From: Cardinalis cardinalis
Lineage: Eukaryota > Chordata > Aves > Passeriformes > Cardinalidae
Assembly: GCA_014549065.1 (NCBI GenBank)
Contig: JACDOX010000170.1
Location: forward strand, 1,058,401 to 1,122,400
DNA length: 64,000 nucleotides
Direction: 5' to 3'
The position numbers were made by a program, and so were the translations under genes. Shown here piece by piece: positions 12,162 to 26,692 of this stretch (the first letter of the stretch is position 1; every line of letters begins with the position of its first letter). A model generated the notes under the pieces. It ran no database searches. It was given only the letters and a program-made list of their open reading frames with translations, and was not told the DNA's origin.

Positions 12162-15100
12162 CTAATTAAAAGAAGGGAAACACATTTCTTTGCTATCTCC
12201 TTGGAAATAAAACCAAAAATAAGACCTGCTTAGGAAAGTCAATGACTAAAAAGCTTTTATTATCCCACATAAGAATGTTTTACCTTTATACACTTTTAAA
12301 TACTACATTTTCATACAATTGAAATGTGAGTTACAACAGCTAAAACTGCATTATTCAGTCATAATTTTTATAAAGTCCTGTAAATTGCTAACTCTTCAAT
12401 TATACTTCACTATCTATCAAAGAGTGATCTGATTTTATGATAAGATCAAAACAAAAAAATGTGAGCGAAGCTGCTGGGTGTTTAACACTCTAATGAAGAG
12501 GACAAACACAGCTTNATTAGAACAATTAAGGATCAGGCAATTGGTACAGCCATGCTCCCACAGAGCTTTAGAGGCCTCACTCTTGGCTGTCCAGTTTTGG
12601 AAGGTTTGGCCTCCATGGGTACAAATTCAGCCTCCAGGGTATTTCAAACTCTGTAGCTTACAGGTGCCACACCATTTTAAGAAAATACCTTAGGTAAGAG
12701 AACAGAGTAAGAAACCCACATCTGACTTGCATATATCTCTCTGCAGACATCAGTAGGCATCACTTGTCTATTTTGAAACCTTATTTGAGAATGTTACAGA
12801 GTAAACATCCTCCACCAGGTAGGTGCAGTCTAAAGAATTATCCTTTACTTGNGTGTTTGTGTTCCAGCTCTGCATTTCTACCACCCTAAGTAAATATCTC
12901 CACAACCAAATTCTGCCAAATTTTATGTTAGCTTGNTACATCAAACATCAATCAATCAATAATATATCAAATAATGGCTTCTTCTACAGCAGCTTTGTAT
13001 CCTGCTAAGGATACTTAAGGGAATCTTTTTTGCACTGAATTATTTCATTATTAATACTATTTGGTTTTCACATTTTGCAATCCAAAACTGGACAGTTAGT
13101 TATGAAATTGATACATTAATTTATTCTTTTCTAGTCCCTCTTTCCCCCGCAAGATATTTTATCACATACCTCAAACTATGATTCCCAACAACCTATCTGC
13201 ATACAGTGATTATATGCAGCATAACCAACCACGGCAAATAACCTCAGTCCCTTGAAGTCCTTTGGAAACACTAATGCATTAAATAAAAGTCTACCTGGCT
13301 AGATCCATTCACAAATTCCCTCTCAGGATAAGAGTCAGGAGCTAGTACACACTATTTTTAAGAACTACAACAGCAGCAAAAACCAACTATTCATCCAGTT
13401 GCTTTCCACACAACATCAAATTTCTCTCCTTCCTTTGTATTTGTAGTATAAAAACATCTTTCAGTCTCACAGACAAACTTTAAACTTTATTTTAATGCAA
13501 TTTACAGGAATCCTGTTTTCACTGAGAAAAAGCAAACAATTAATAACCCACGCCACAGAAATCTACTTTTGAAAGGCAATGTTTACCAAAGCACCNAAGT
13601 GAAAATCAGGCATAAAACCTNCAGATCTTTCTAACAATCTGCTGCTTCTGTTCCTTACAGAAAAAGATACCAACTCCTGAAGCAAAAGGAAAGACTAACA
13701 CTAAAATAACTCATTTGTTGACTGAAGGCAACTTCCAGGTGCTCTCACTTTGCTGCCCATCAAGTGCAAAGCCACCANCACAATCAAAACTAAAGGCAAC
13801 CAAAGGAACAATTTAAATGGAAACAGAAGGGTGTTTCTATGGGAGGCAGTAGGAAAAGGAGGCATTCAGGCTGGAGTGGAGAATGCATCCAGCTGTCAGG
13901 AGCTCTAATTTAGCTGACAGCCCAGNTCAGCTGCCTTCAGACACCAGAGAGTTCAAAGGGAGGTGAAAATGAAGATAAAAGAGATAAAGGCTGAAGAACA
14001 ATGCATTCTATGGGACAGCACAAGGTTTTNATTTAGTTCCACAAGTCAGCCTTTGGAAAAGCCAACAGGCATAGCATGTTTGGCAGGAATTTACCTCTGA
14101 ATTAGAAAGGTGTATTTGTAAGGTGTTAAAATTATTTTGGTGTGAGAAAAAACCCAGCAACTTATCAATGAGAGTAAACCGGTCTGGAAGAAACACCTTT
14201 TGAATTTTTAAGCTCCAGAACTGCCTGCACTGCAGGTGTCATCCTGAAAAACTGTTCTCTGTACCCACTGGAAGGAAGTGCTAAAAGGACTTTTTCCTCT
14301 AGAGAAGAACTTGCTTGAAAGGCAAGCCAAACCCTCACATTTTGGTCACAGAAGCAGACACGGGTATATGCACACAACAGACATGCACATGTGCTACCTT
14401 CTACCTTCCTCTCTGCACTACCCTTAATTGGTCTTACAAAAGTTGAGCAAGATTTTTGAAAAAAAATGTTAATACAGAAAAAAACCAACCAAAATGGTTC
14501 TGTTCTGAACGAACTATCAAGTTTGAAGTCATGAGGATCTGACATACGTAGCAGAGTTTGGTCCAACAGCTTCCACATGGCTCTATAACAAATTAAACAT
14601 CTGAAAAGTCTGGTTGAAAAGAGCCTTAGCTAGAAAATATTAAAGCACTTTTTTCTGAGGTCAGCCTCATATTTACTGGTTCTGTGAAGTTATTTAATGG
14701 CTTCACACAAAATTATTTGTCTAAAGAGACACTAGGGTGTCNTCCACAAAATTTAAAGAATTCAGACCTGACAAGGTACCTGGCATTAAACTCACTGCCA
14801 ATGTGGTGGCTTGTGGCTTCTTGTGCAACAGGCAACTTCAGCAGATGGCAACTCGATAGCCTTGCCAATTCGCAGCATAATTCTAAGCCATGCAATGATT
14901 AACAAGATAAGAAGCCACAGAGCCAAATGATATTGGAAAGTAAGTTTTATTCTGACCAATTTAAAATTTTTTTTGATCAGTCTTACCAGTTAGTTGGAAA
15001 GAAATTTATAAAATAAACATTTTACTGAGGAGGAAACCCAAAGCTGATAGTGTGGCAGGGCTAAAAGGTCAGGCAATATTGCCAATCAGAAAAACTAAGG

Positions 15101-18100
15101 TTGAAAGCATTATACATTAAAGAGTTGTGAGCTGTGCTATTTTCAAATAATTGACTTCACAAGGTGTGCCATCCTTCACTAACAGGTAGATTTTAATGTA
15201 TAAAATTCAAAAAGACAAAAGCAGAATTTTCCACTATCAGTGAAATGTCCAAACTAACAAAAGGAAAATGTGTTCCTTATTTTTAGCTAGGTATGAGAAT
15301 TTAGCCAGAGGAAGTGTGTTTTGAGAGCACAGTTTTGCAGCAGTAAATGTACTGGCTCACCTAAGTCCCTCTGTGCCATGCAATGCCTCACGATGCTTAT
15401 GCTCGTGACTGTGCTTTGTGTGTGTTATGAAGCATTAGTTCTCTTCACAAACATTAGTCAAATACATTTCAAAGAAGCAAATAACCCCAGGTAAATCCTT
15501 CACAGAGGTGCAATGAGGCCAAGTACCTTTTACATTATTACAGTGAGAGTCTGTTACAAAACTGGAGCCAGAGTTCAGCTCTTGGGGAACTTTGTGCAAG
15601 CTCTGAGTCCAGAATCAGAACTAGGGATCTGCCAGGGCAGAGTGGGACAAGGGTCCTGATGCTAACTGCTGTGTCCATGCTCTCAGGACACAGCACTGCA
15701 TTCCATACAAAAGCTAAGGGGAAAATGCCAAGCAGTACATTAAGTGAACTTCAATTAAACAATAAGACATGGGGGTAAAAATACATTGTATTTCCTGATA
15801 ATCAATAAATCAGGAGCCTTCCATTTCTTCCGTTTCATGCCTTCCACCTATAGGTTCAAAAGGACACCTGGAGACAGCCCTTGACCAGCAGAAGTCAAAA
15901 ATGAAAGAGAATTTTTAAAAACTCAAAAAACAAGATGTTATGAGAGAGGTTGAAAATAACATGCAAAGTTTTCTATTCTCATGATATGACTCAGTTGTTC
16001 AGCTTTGTCTTGAATACACTGCTCAGGCCAAGTCAACACATCTTAAAATAGACACATAGCAGAAGAAATAACAGGGTCCAGAGACGGGCGGTGAAAATTA
16101 TTAGAGAGATGAAGAGACTTCTGTATGAAGAGAGATCGAAAAAGTTAGCACTCAGACAAGTGACAAGGAAAGGTGAACATGCTAGAGACAGACAAGACAA
16201 CAAATGTTTATGGCAAGTAAATCCAATACTACAAACTGTTGTTTTGATAAGCCAGCAGAAGAGACAATATGGGATTGGAAAGGGAATTTATTTACAATCA
16301 ACAGAAGGAACACATTACATTAGAGATCTTGTTTTCTTGTGGAACTCTCTGCCACAAACTGACACAGAAACCTAGACTTCAGTAGGCTTGGAAGAAGATT
16401 CCCCACTTATGTAGATAATAAATGCATCAATATTCACAGTAGGTAAAAACAATACACACCTGGACATAAACCCTCNTGACTGAGGGCACTCAAAAAATCA
16501 CCAACTCGCACTGCCTGCAAAAATTTTGCCTTTGGTGCTCACCAGACCATGTCTTAGCAAAAGCTTTCTACTTAAAAATTTGAAAATTAAGAACATGAGA
16601 TGAGGCAAAATAGTGTTTGTAGGGGTGATCTAATATTACATGTCCTGTGTTTCTAGACTGGGCTTTTATCATTACACTCATTCCTCCAGAGAGCTTCAGT
16701 ATAAAGATTCAAGGGTTCTCCTTGCCACACCTGTACCCAATGCACTCAACAAATGATCTCCAGGTCTTTTTGTATGATGTATTGCTCCTGTAACTTCAGG
16801 GGAAAATGTGGAGAGGAAGATTACCTTGGGGGTGGGGACATAAAAAAGTATTGTAAAAGATGTAAAAAATAGATTTTTAAGTATTTACTGACTCTTTACC
16901 CTTCCATCTTTCCATAGGACACTGCTTTATCATGAAAATACAGACCAGCTTTATGTTCAAGCAGAATCCACCTATGGATTTATCTTTATCTTTGGGGAAA
17001 AAAACAATGAAGCAAATGGAATCAAACCAAGAAGGAGGCTGTTGTTAACCAAGGGCTAAAGTCCAGTACACAGCAAAAGGAAGGGTTATAATCCTGCCAC
17101 AAGCCACTTTGGCATAGATGTGCTTAGGGTGGAAATGGAAGTAGAAACAGAAAACAGAGAAAATTCTTTACTTGCTCATCCGTGTGGCTTTTTCTCTTTC
17201 TGCTCCTTTCAATNTTTGCTGTCCTCTATACCTGTATCTTGGTGGGTGTAAAATACACACATTTTTATTCCCCACAGATTCTGGTGACCAGGGAATGACC
17301 AGAAATGCCTGGTGTGGCTGTCAGTGTGATCACACTGTGCTCTGAAGACACAGCAACCAGTGCTGTTTGTTCAGGCACTGTCCTGACAAATGGAGCTGGC
17401 AGAGGCATCATTCCCAATGCCCTTTATTTAATTTTTTTTCCTTTTATTTTTCACAGACTAAACATCAACATTAAATCCATGGCTACAGAGCTTTAAAAGG
17501 AAAAAACTGCAGAGCCCTTCATATGTTTCTATTAGAGTGCCTGGGAATCCTTCCATTTCCTAGACCACAGCTATCTAGAGAGAAACAGGAAGATGATGAT
17601 ACCATACCTCTGTTAATATTGAAGCAATGCAAATGTCATGCCATGATAAATCTCATTAAATAATGTAAAATTAAATGTTAATTAGAATTGTTGTCTGTAA
17701 AATTGCTCAGATGTAATCACCATAAACTGTCTCATGAGTGGTGTGGTTGGTGACTAATGACCACAAACAAGGATTAAGGATGCACCTTCCAACCTCCCAA
17801 GGAATTGCAAAAAGCTCTCCCCTTCTGATAGTTTCTATACTGTAATACAAGGCAGTCAGTGTGAGTTTATAAAAGTTTTATGTGTGGTCACGGTGAAAGA
17901 AACAACCTAAGTAAGTGCATATGNTGTTATCGTTACAATATATATTCCATTTATGAGATTCTCAAAAATGTGCAATGCAGATTGCAAAATGTTCTTCCTT
18001 TTTACATACTGCATCAAGATAAAACAAACTCCCTGTTATAACTGGCAAAAATTATTATTTTTTTGTAGTAAAAATAATGGCATAAAGGAGAGGAAGTCCC

Positions 18101-18413
18101 AAGGTCTTGCTCCTTTGATTTCTGGCTCATTTGCAATTGTCAGGGGAGAAGTGTCAGAAAGGTCCACAGACTTGTTCCCTATCAANTTTTTTGCTATCAA
18201 TAAGGCAAAGGAAAGTTCCTCACTGATCATGTTCAGCTGAATAGCATGACCTGGGGATATGGTATTTCCTGCTGCTGAGCTGTCCAGGGATGAGTCTGTC
18301 CTAAGAAGGTGATTAAGGATCACCATGGTTCAACCCAATACACCTCAAGATTAAGCCAGGGATCCCACTACTAATGCCTGCAAAGCTGCTGAAAGATGGA
18401 GAATCATACTTAC
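12162..18413 (-). other. EHBP1 intron (6,252 nt)
   Basis: Intron between the exons with NPF motifs 3-4 and 5, bounded by a GTAAGT donor and a TTAG acceptor. Apart from an old CR1 LINE fragment at 16070-16405 I see no recognisable gene. A 137-codon minus-strand frame (14165-14578) and a 96-codon frame (18036-18326) show no family resemblance or consistent splice context. Confidence 0.85.
16070..16405 (+). mobile_element. Old CR1-type LINE fragment (C-terminal end of the reverse-transcriptase ORF)
   Basis: The plus strand begins with acagggtccagagacgggcg, typical of the end of the CR1 ORF2. It translates to QRRAVKIIREMKRLLYEER and, after a decayed middle, to a segment ending FLWNSLPQ. This matches the Q-R-R-A ... 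Y-E-E-R-L and W-N-x-L-P spacing of CR1 reverse transcriptases. The copy is strongly diverged, so it is an ancient insertion. The family call rests on remembered consensus, not a search. Confidence 0.7.
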
Positions 18414-18666
18414 TCATCCAGCTCTTCCTCCTCAGCTTTAGAGGTATCTGCATAGAGGTATTTGCTCATATCCACTGGCCTGATGTTTTTCCTTTTTGCA
18501 GGTTGTGGAGGAGAATCTCTTACAATTCCAGGTGCTTCCGGTGGGTGATCTGGCTCATCAAACGGGTTTAAGTACTCTGGGGCATCTTCATCCTTGAAAG
18601 GATTGTAACTGTCAACATAGAAACTTTCTTCTGGCTTTGAAGATNAAGCTCTTTCAGGGTGAAGTT
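18414..18666 (-). CDS. EHBP1: EHBP1 coding exon, NPF motifs 3 and 4 and KRKNIRPVDMSKYLYAD block
   Basis: Largest EHBP1 exon here, 253 nt, minus strand, phase 1 to 2. The acceptor is ttatttggtag and the donor GATGA|GTAAGT (near consensus). It encodes a divergent Ser/Glu/Pro stretch, YNPFKDEDAPEYLNPFDEPD (two more NPF motifs), a Pro-rich linker and the strongly conserved block KRKNIRPVDMSKYLYAD, then a run of Glu ending ELD. This order is that of human EHBP1. The N at 18645 makes one codon TNA, which may be Ser, Leu or a stop. The human context and open flanks favour Ser or Leu. The segment after the fourth NPF (HPPEAPGIV) differs from what I recall of the human protein, as expected for a disordered linker. 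Confidence 0.95.
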
Positions 18667-21600
18667 CTACCAAATAACAACAACAAAAAAGAAAATTAAA
18701 CAGATTTAATGAATTAAAATTTTGAAACCATTTTATNAGATCTTTATATTTTAAAGGCATATGAAAAGGTCTGCTTCTTAACTCTCAATACAGAAAGTTA
18801 TAGCCTTAGGTGAATTTTCATGCTTGTTTATTCCAAACTAGGTCTTTCAAAAGATCTTTTAATTTAGACTGTATTGATTGAATAGGCTTCATTTTCTCAC
18901 TTACTACAGCTCTTTCAACATCATTTATTAGTTTTCTTATTTGTCATATAAACGGCATCACAACAGATATAAAAACATTTTCACAAACTATTAGCCAATT
19001 TGTGTCCTAACAAAATGTTCCTAATTATTAATTTGAGCCTTCAATAAATAAAAAAGACATTGTGTATTTTATAATAATACTGGATTTAAAAATGGTGATA
19101 GTAAGTAGGTGGCCTTTTAATTTCTTAAAATTACTGAACTAAACATCAGCTATTAAGTATGACCAGTAATTACATACCAAAACATGTGTCCCTGGTAACA
19201 ATACATAATCTCACTGTAAAAATGGATTTAAATTAACCCTAAAGAGACAGATAATCAAATCACTCATCTTTTATTTGGGCTGTACAACAAAAAGTTGTAC
19301 AAGCTGGAGCTGCATGCCGTTCTCTGTGTAATGGCCTTTCTGCAGTGTCTGTTATTCTACACTGAATGGCTTCTGCACACTGAATAATGCCAATCTCCAT
19401 ACAGCAATACAAGACTTGTTACAAACAGGTAATGTTAATTTTACTGTTCTTGCAGCGTCAAATAATCAGCAGCTCTGTTCAATACTAGATGTGATGTACT
19501 TTCAAAAGCCACACAAATAGTAACTTCAATGCAGCATCATTAAAACCTAACCTTCAATAACCATATCCATGTTATTCTTAATGACAAGTGTGTGTTTTTC
19601 AGAGGTATGGTTACTAAACTGGACTAAACATACTTTTAAGCTTAACAGAGCAACTCTAAAAGTTATTTGTGACAAGATAAAAAATAAAAAGATGGACTTC
19701 CAAGTGGATTTTTCACTGAAGAAATATTTGAGAAGTTGAACTCTCTGGTCACATAATGAACAAAGGGAAGCACTTTGCTTAGGTGAGCTTGGATGGATGA
19801 TGTACCAGAGCTGCTAATCCTGGCAAATTGCTAGAAAATGTGAGAGTTCCCTACCCTGCCAGCAAACATCCAGCTCACCTTGAACCCAGCCATCAGTATA
19901 GCCCAAGGTGATGGAAAGCCCTACCCCATGCAGTGTGACCCCTCTAACTTACAGTGTGAACCAGAGCCATTCCTAGCTGGATAGGAATATGATCCCTGGC
20001 TGAGGTAGTGACTTCACCTCTCTGTGCACTGGACTAGATCAGTGCAAAGGCTCAGAGTAGGAAAGGCTTTAGCCCTTCTCAGGACTACAGAGATCCACCT
20101 GCAGCCTGTGGAGGAGACCCATGCTGGAACATGACCATACAGACAAACAACTGCAGCAAAAAGTCAGGGTGTGTTTGCAGTATGTCAGCTCTAGTGCATG
20201 AGTTCACTCCTACCCCAGAGTAAACACTTATCCTCTAAGAGAAGGGAATAAACTACTGGGAACTTATGCTGGGAGAAAGTGTAGTTACTGCACAGCAGTA
20301 TGTGTATTAACCCTAGGTTATGGGGTGATGTGATCATAAGCCCACATCCTTTCAAGAAAGCTGTTTCAGAGAAAGCCACAGTGAAATAACATTGAAGGTC
20401 TATAGCTTAACTGACAAGGGAAAAGAAAGCATTTAAGACAGAAATTCTTAGAAGCACAAACATGATCAAATCAAGCAAGAATCCCCCAGAGTACTACAAA
20501 TTAAATATATCAGAGCAGAGCCCAATATCTAAAATGTATCTGTTCATTTATTTTAAGCTGAACTGGAAAAGTGGTTCCATATAGACTTAGGTCATTCTAG
20601 TGTCCAGTGCAGGTGGTCAAGGCCAGCAAAAGCTTCACTCTGCTTGCCCTGAGATGTCCTCAGTGTGGGTATTTGCAGCTGAGCTGACTCCTTGACACTC
20701 AAAGCTGAGATGTCAAAACTGTTTTTAAAGTCAGGCAGTCAAATCCCACCCTCACTGTATACACAGTATATACTGTACACACCATGCCTTGAAGCTCATG
20801 GTAGTCAGAATACTACTCAAATATTACCCACACATTTAGTGATTTGATGAACTAGAGCAAGCAGAAGTGCTCTGGAGATGTGTCCCCAGAAGACAGTTCC
20901 ATACACAAAGCAAAAATAACTAATGAAATGCAGAAAAAAAGGACTGATACCTTGTTCAAATAGTGTGGCTTATTGACAAAGCTTTAACCAAATTTTTACT
21001 ACTTTAAACTTTGCTCAAATATTAGAATATTTTATCAAGAGAGTGGACAACCACAAATAGCTGCTTCTGCAACTCCATATGATGGATCATTGCACCTGCA
21101 CATGAATCTGTTGACAAATACACATTATCATATCTGAGGGAAACCTTCTGATAACACACAAGAAGGAAAGTCAGTAATACATCCTGAAGTTAAATACATT
21201 CAGGGAAATAATCTCTTAAAACTATGTTGTAAGCTTTTATTTTTAATTTGCTNTTAAAATGGAAACAATGAGTTAAATGCTTGTTTAAATCTGATAAATT
21301 TTAAGGGGCAATGCAAATAGTTTTTGCAATTCTTTCTATTTCAACACTGGATCAAGTGCTGTAACCCTGACTATGACAAAATTCTTTCTCTTTTTCATAG
21401 GCTCAACAGGAACTACATGTTTGGCCTTACACACACGGTGTTACATACAAGTGCTCAGACACCTCTGGCTTGTTATTAACTAAAATATTTCACAAAATCC
21501 TACACACATGCTGAAATTAAAAAAGCTTCCAAAAATATCATTCTCAATACACTTTTATAGGCAGAATTTTGTAGAGGCTCAGCTGAAACCTACTAAACTT

Positions 21601-24600
21601 GGCTACTCATTCTCTCTACTCTTGCATTCAGAATACCACCTTCCTCCCCTTCTGCTTCCCCCAATGTTCCCACAGGGACAGAGGGTTCCCACAAGGGTCC
21701 CGATCTGAACCCAATCAGGTTCTCTCCCATGAGGTCTCTGAAACGCTTTAGAACAACTTTTGTGTCAAATGTTGGTCATCACAAGCTTCTCAGTAACAAA
21801 TTAAGTTGTTGTGATGATGACTCAACAGCACTGCTCTTAAAGCCACACCCACTGTCACCTGTCACTTTTCTGTAACAGACTCATTTTCTCAAAGAGCTAA
21901 TGATGCTGAGAAGTGCACTTCGGCAGGCTAAGCACACAACAGCTTAGAAGGGGTCTATTTCCCTCTTGAAGCTGCTTTTACATTCAGAAGGCAGCACAGA
22001 TTCCTTTGCTTTCCCCACATTATTCATCACAGCTCCACAACGACTCCAGTCTCTACATTGATATAAATTTTAAAAAAAAGAAAAAGATGCTTGCAGTTTG
22101 GCACACCAAGGGTCAAACACAAAATAATTTTGCATGATTAAGTAATAAAGCCACAGGGGTAGGAGTGACAACAAGAGAAATAAAAGTATTACTCCAGCAG
22201 AAGCACCAGCTGCTCTTGTGCCAGATTCTGGAAACATTACTTGCCCTAAATCCACCGAGAAAGACTGTTTGTGATAATAATCACTCTGGCACTACCTATC
22301 TGCACAATCAGCCAGAGCATCTCCAGAAATCACCCTGCCCTTCAACCCACTTGCCTTTTGTAACACAAACATATTGTGACACATCCCTTAAAACCAAACA
22401 AAACCTCCACCAAAACATGGCACGTAGCACTTTCCCCTTGGCAGAGGATGAAAGCAGCAGCCACATGTGAAAGGTGCTGGGTTACGCCACGGGCTGCAGG
22501 CACACGGGCACCATGGGATGGGAGCACCCAACAAACAGCACCAAGCAAAGCTGGAACTGCCCAGTGCTTCTAGAAAGAGTAAAGACTGGCATCCCCATAC
22601 ACCACTGGTGATTTTCTGATCCTTTTATTCATACATTCACAACACACTGCTTTTCATGAAGAAACAGAAGGGATAGAGGCACCATTTTCCTCTCAGTCGG
22701 TTCCTGCGCTGCTCAGTGTGTAGGAGTACCCTGGAATGATTTGGGGTTTGCTACTGCATTGTAATACAGTTCATTTTCAGAGTAAAACATGCTGCAAGGA
22801 GCTAATAAGTCCACACACAAGGTGATGAAATACACTGCTGAAGTAAATGGTGGTCTAAATGACAGGGGGGTACCAGCAAAGAGCTACCCTCATGTTTCAT
22901 GTGTGTTGTAAAGGTCATACACAACTTAAAAATTTGTATTCCCAACCAATTTTAAAAAAAAATATCTGGAGTGATGAAAGAACGTTGTGGTTTTCTACTT
23001 TCATTTGTTGTACATGTTGATTTCCCCAAGTAAATGTTTTACACAGAAATTAACTGATTTTATAATTCTGTTGCACTGTGACTAAAAATCCAAAAGGTTG
23101 TCCTCATATGATCATGAAAAGGTAATCTAGTATAAAGCTGTAGAGATATAGTGTTCAAAAAGATTATTTTTGATTTTCCCAGATTTTCTAACGTCTAGCT
23201 GACCTAGTAGATACAGAGGGAATAAGCCTCAATTTGACATGTCAACCAAGAAACACATCTGAAGTTTTTTTTGAGGTGACTTGTTGATATGCACATTCAC
23301 TCTGCTGTGTGTGTAAAATCATTGACACTGAGGACTTTTTAAAACCCAGCAGCATCCAGAGCCAGCTTGCTGATGACCCTCTGCCANGCACCACACCTAC
23401 AGCATGCACTCATGCCTTTAGTTTCTCTCCACCCCACATTCCCAGGGTTAAGTGATTATGGGATTAGAAGATAGAGGGAAAGTAGCTGGTTTGTGAACAG
23501 GCACAAGAAATATCTGTCTAGGAAACAAGTATCTACTGGCAAGTAATCCTCCTTGCTCTATGAGTGACTGTCAACACATACATATTCATACTGGGTAACT
23601 CTGAGCACACACGTTACAGGCTTGATAGGAATATCCCTGCCAAATAGCAAATCATGCCTCCTCACATCTGATGGCAAAGTACTCAGGAAAGGAGGCTCCA
23701 GCTGGCTGCTCTGCAGGTCTTGGGGAAATTAAGTAACAAATTCTACAGAAGAATCGGAACTTTCGCAAAGTCTAAGTTCCAGATTATGCCTTGTCCAGAT
23801 AAAAAGATAAAGAGACTAACATGTAAGTGAACAGAAAAATACTTCATCCCTGCACACATAAAAAGTTAATCTCTTGATTTAAGCAGATCACAAGACAAGT
23901 GAAACAGGTAATGTGACTTTAAGCCTGTAGGAGAAAGCCTGCCTTAAACTCCTGAACCTCTGTCATGCTCTCGAGTTTCTGGGGTGGCCACCAAAAAGGC
24001 TACATTCACTTCAGGATGCAAAAGCAAATGAGCAGGCACAGTCTCAAAGAGCTTTCTAGAAAGAGTTGGCAGTATTAAAAGTTCCACTGAGGTCTCAGAA
24101 TAGAAGAATCATGAGTGAATAATGGAACCAAACAGGGCAGCCTTCAGTAGCTGGGCAACAGGATGAGAACAGCTATGATATTGCATAGCCTTAAAATGCA
24201 TTTGAAAACAAAGGGAAATCTCCCCAAAATGGTAATGTCTAGATGCTCTCCATGTAGAGACACTGATCCAATTAGCCATAAAAACACATAGCAGATTCTG
24301 CTGCTGCTGAAGACCAAAACCATCTTCTCTAATTTGTCTCAGCACCATTTTTTCTCCCCCTCAACTTTCCATGGAAGAAGAGGACTGGAGGAAAGGNGCA
24401 TGTCAAGAAGGCTAAGCAAGGTAATGGGAACACAACCAGTTCCCATTATAGGGACAAGACAGTGGAAGAACCAGTGACTCTCAGAGGTGTCTGAGGTANA
24501 AAGAAGAATCCCTCAGAAGCCAATCATCATAACATAACAGCTTTAAAAANGCCACACCAGATGTCCAACTCTTTGTCTGATAGCCTGGGAATCACTCTTT

Positions 24601-26692
24601 CAGCTGATCTTCCAGATCTTTCAGCCTGGTTTAGCGCTCCAGGAAGACACTGTCACACGAACCTTACAGAAGGTCCACTCCTCCCAAATAAAAAACACCT
24701 TATGACACAGAAGGAAGAATCTAGTGACACCCTGTTTATCCCAAACGCTGTCCTGTTATGGTATGTTGACTGCTGCATGACAGTGACTGTGTGTGGGAGT
24801 AACACTTGGTATTCACACACCCAACAACTCAGCATTGCTGCCCATAGTTTGAGATGGGACCCAAGAGTCTGATCACAGAGACTGTCCTAAGTACACAGAA
24901 CAGACCCAGAGACACGGAAAAGTGTCCACATCTCTGACTGAAGATGACTGTAAAGGCAGATGTCACCAAAAGAACCACAATCAAAAAAACATGCCCGTGA
25001 TAGGCTGAGAGTGTTTTAGGAACATAAGCAAGCTGATGTCTTGGACACAGGCTGCTCATTGTGAGCTTGCCANGACTTACCAAGCTACTCCAGTACTAAG
25101 AAACACCACCAGCTGTTTCCCCCCGTCCCCAAGATGAGAAAAAGTCACTGTATTTTGGGGCCAGAACACCCACTGCTTTCTTCCAGAATGGGTTCATTCT
25201 GGAAAGGAAAGAAAAGCTGGGTTTGGGAAAAGCAGACTAGGTAGGATAGGACTTGTACAGCTTTCTCCATGGAGAAGGGAGCTCTTCTTCCCANAGCAGA
25301 GAAGGAGGAAAAGAATATAGACTGTGCCTTTTAGAGCAAGTTATTTATGGACTACCAGAGAGGTTTACATTCCCACTTACTCTGCTTCCTTCCATGATCC
25401 TAAGGGATCACTGTCAAGGAACAGACAGGAAATAAAGCTAAAGATTAGGACACTAGAACCTAATCCATATATATTGGCATCTACAAAGCTGAAATAACTC
25501 ACTTCTGCAGCTCTAGAAAAACCTGACAACTTTATAGGAGGGAGAAGGTGCCCAGGATAGTGGCTTTATGGCTTCAGTTGCCAAATACAGAAGATAGTGC
25601 CATGTCCCTGTTTCAGAAATACAAGCTGTGAGTCACACCACAGCCAAAGTATGACAGGACTTGATCACCACCCACATCATTCCCTGCGGACTCTGAAGGC
25701 AGAAAAACTGTGTTGTGAGTAAACATTCAGCTTGTCCAAAGAAAGTGAGTGACCACAGGGGGAAACTGCAGCTTGGAAATCCATTCTCTTTGACCTGACC
25801 TTAGAAATCCCCTGGCTGCACCCTGGGCTGCTCCTGCTCAGTGTGGTTCTTCTCCANTCCATTACAGTGACTTGGTATTTTCTGTAGGAAGAGAAGTCTA
25901 GGAGCTTTGAACAGGAAAAGTTGAGTACAGCTTCAAACTTGGGAATCAACTATGAATTGGCCTTTTGAGCAGCTGCAAGCTAGAAGTGATACATCCAGCA
26001 GATGGGAGCCTGCATATCTGGGCATGGAGTTGAGGACAGAAGAGATGTTTGCTGTCCTGGTGCTCCCTTCTGGCCTTATGGCCGAAATCTTATCAGATAA
26101 AAAATTTACAGGGGTTGTACATCTCACCCAAATGGAACAAGAATGGGCATGCCAGTCTGGAAAGGGGATTAACACCTAACATGTGGTGCAAGGCACAATG
26201 CCAGAAGGCTTAACTGAGGAAGCTATAAAAAGAAAAAAAAAAAAAAAAAGGAAGAATAAAAGAGAGAAAATTAAATTGTAATAATGAAGATTAGTGCTAA
26301 CTAAGAATAGCTGAGATGCAGTGAAGATTGCAGTGAAGGAAATTATGATATAAACCATCACCCACGTGGAGCAGGGCTGTCTGACAGAATGTGTTGCTCA
26401 CTCATACCACTTAAAGTGAGTACTAGTAACACACTGATAGGTCTAAAAGTCTCTGCTTCAGCTGGTAGCCCCCAGTGGCAAATATGAATGTGCCTCAATA
26501 TAAAGGATGTGACTCCAAGAATANAACTATTTTCTAGTAGCAACTGGAACATTGCTATTGCTACCTCAGTGCTATATTAAATAATTGTATTTAATCAATT
26601 AAAATTTTTCATTTGTAGCTCTACAGAAATAAAAATCATGTTTCACAAAGCAGTTGCAAGTAGCAATGAATTATGTAAAACAAATTCATTAC
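18667..26692 (-). other. EHBP1 intron (8,026 nt)
   Basis: Intron between the exon with NPF motifs 1-2 and the exon with motifs 3-4, with GTAATG donor and GGTAG acceptor. It contains an A-rich tract (about 26225-26249) and otherwise unremarkable sequence. No exon, RNA gene or mobile element could be recognised. The open frames listed by translation (60-104 codons) lack family resemblance. Confidence 0.85.

Noticed and set aside
14165..14578. 137-codon minus-strand open frame
   Set aside because: It lies inside an EHBP1 intron, resembles no family I know, and has no splice or promoter context. Chance frame.
15495..15650. Possible third MIR-like SINE (aatccttcacagaggtgcaa, tgaggccaagtacc)
   Set aside because: Similarity to the MIR body is too weak and patchy by eye to call.
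18036..18326. 96-codon minus-strand frame just downstream of an EHBP1 exon
   Set aside because: The strong GTAAGT donor at 18413 ends the exon, and this frame has no acceptor of matching phase or similarity to EHBP1.
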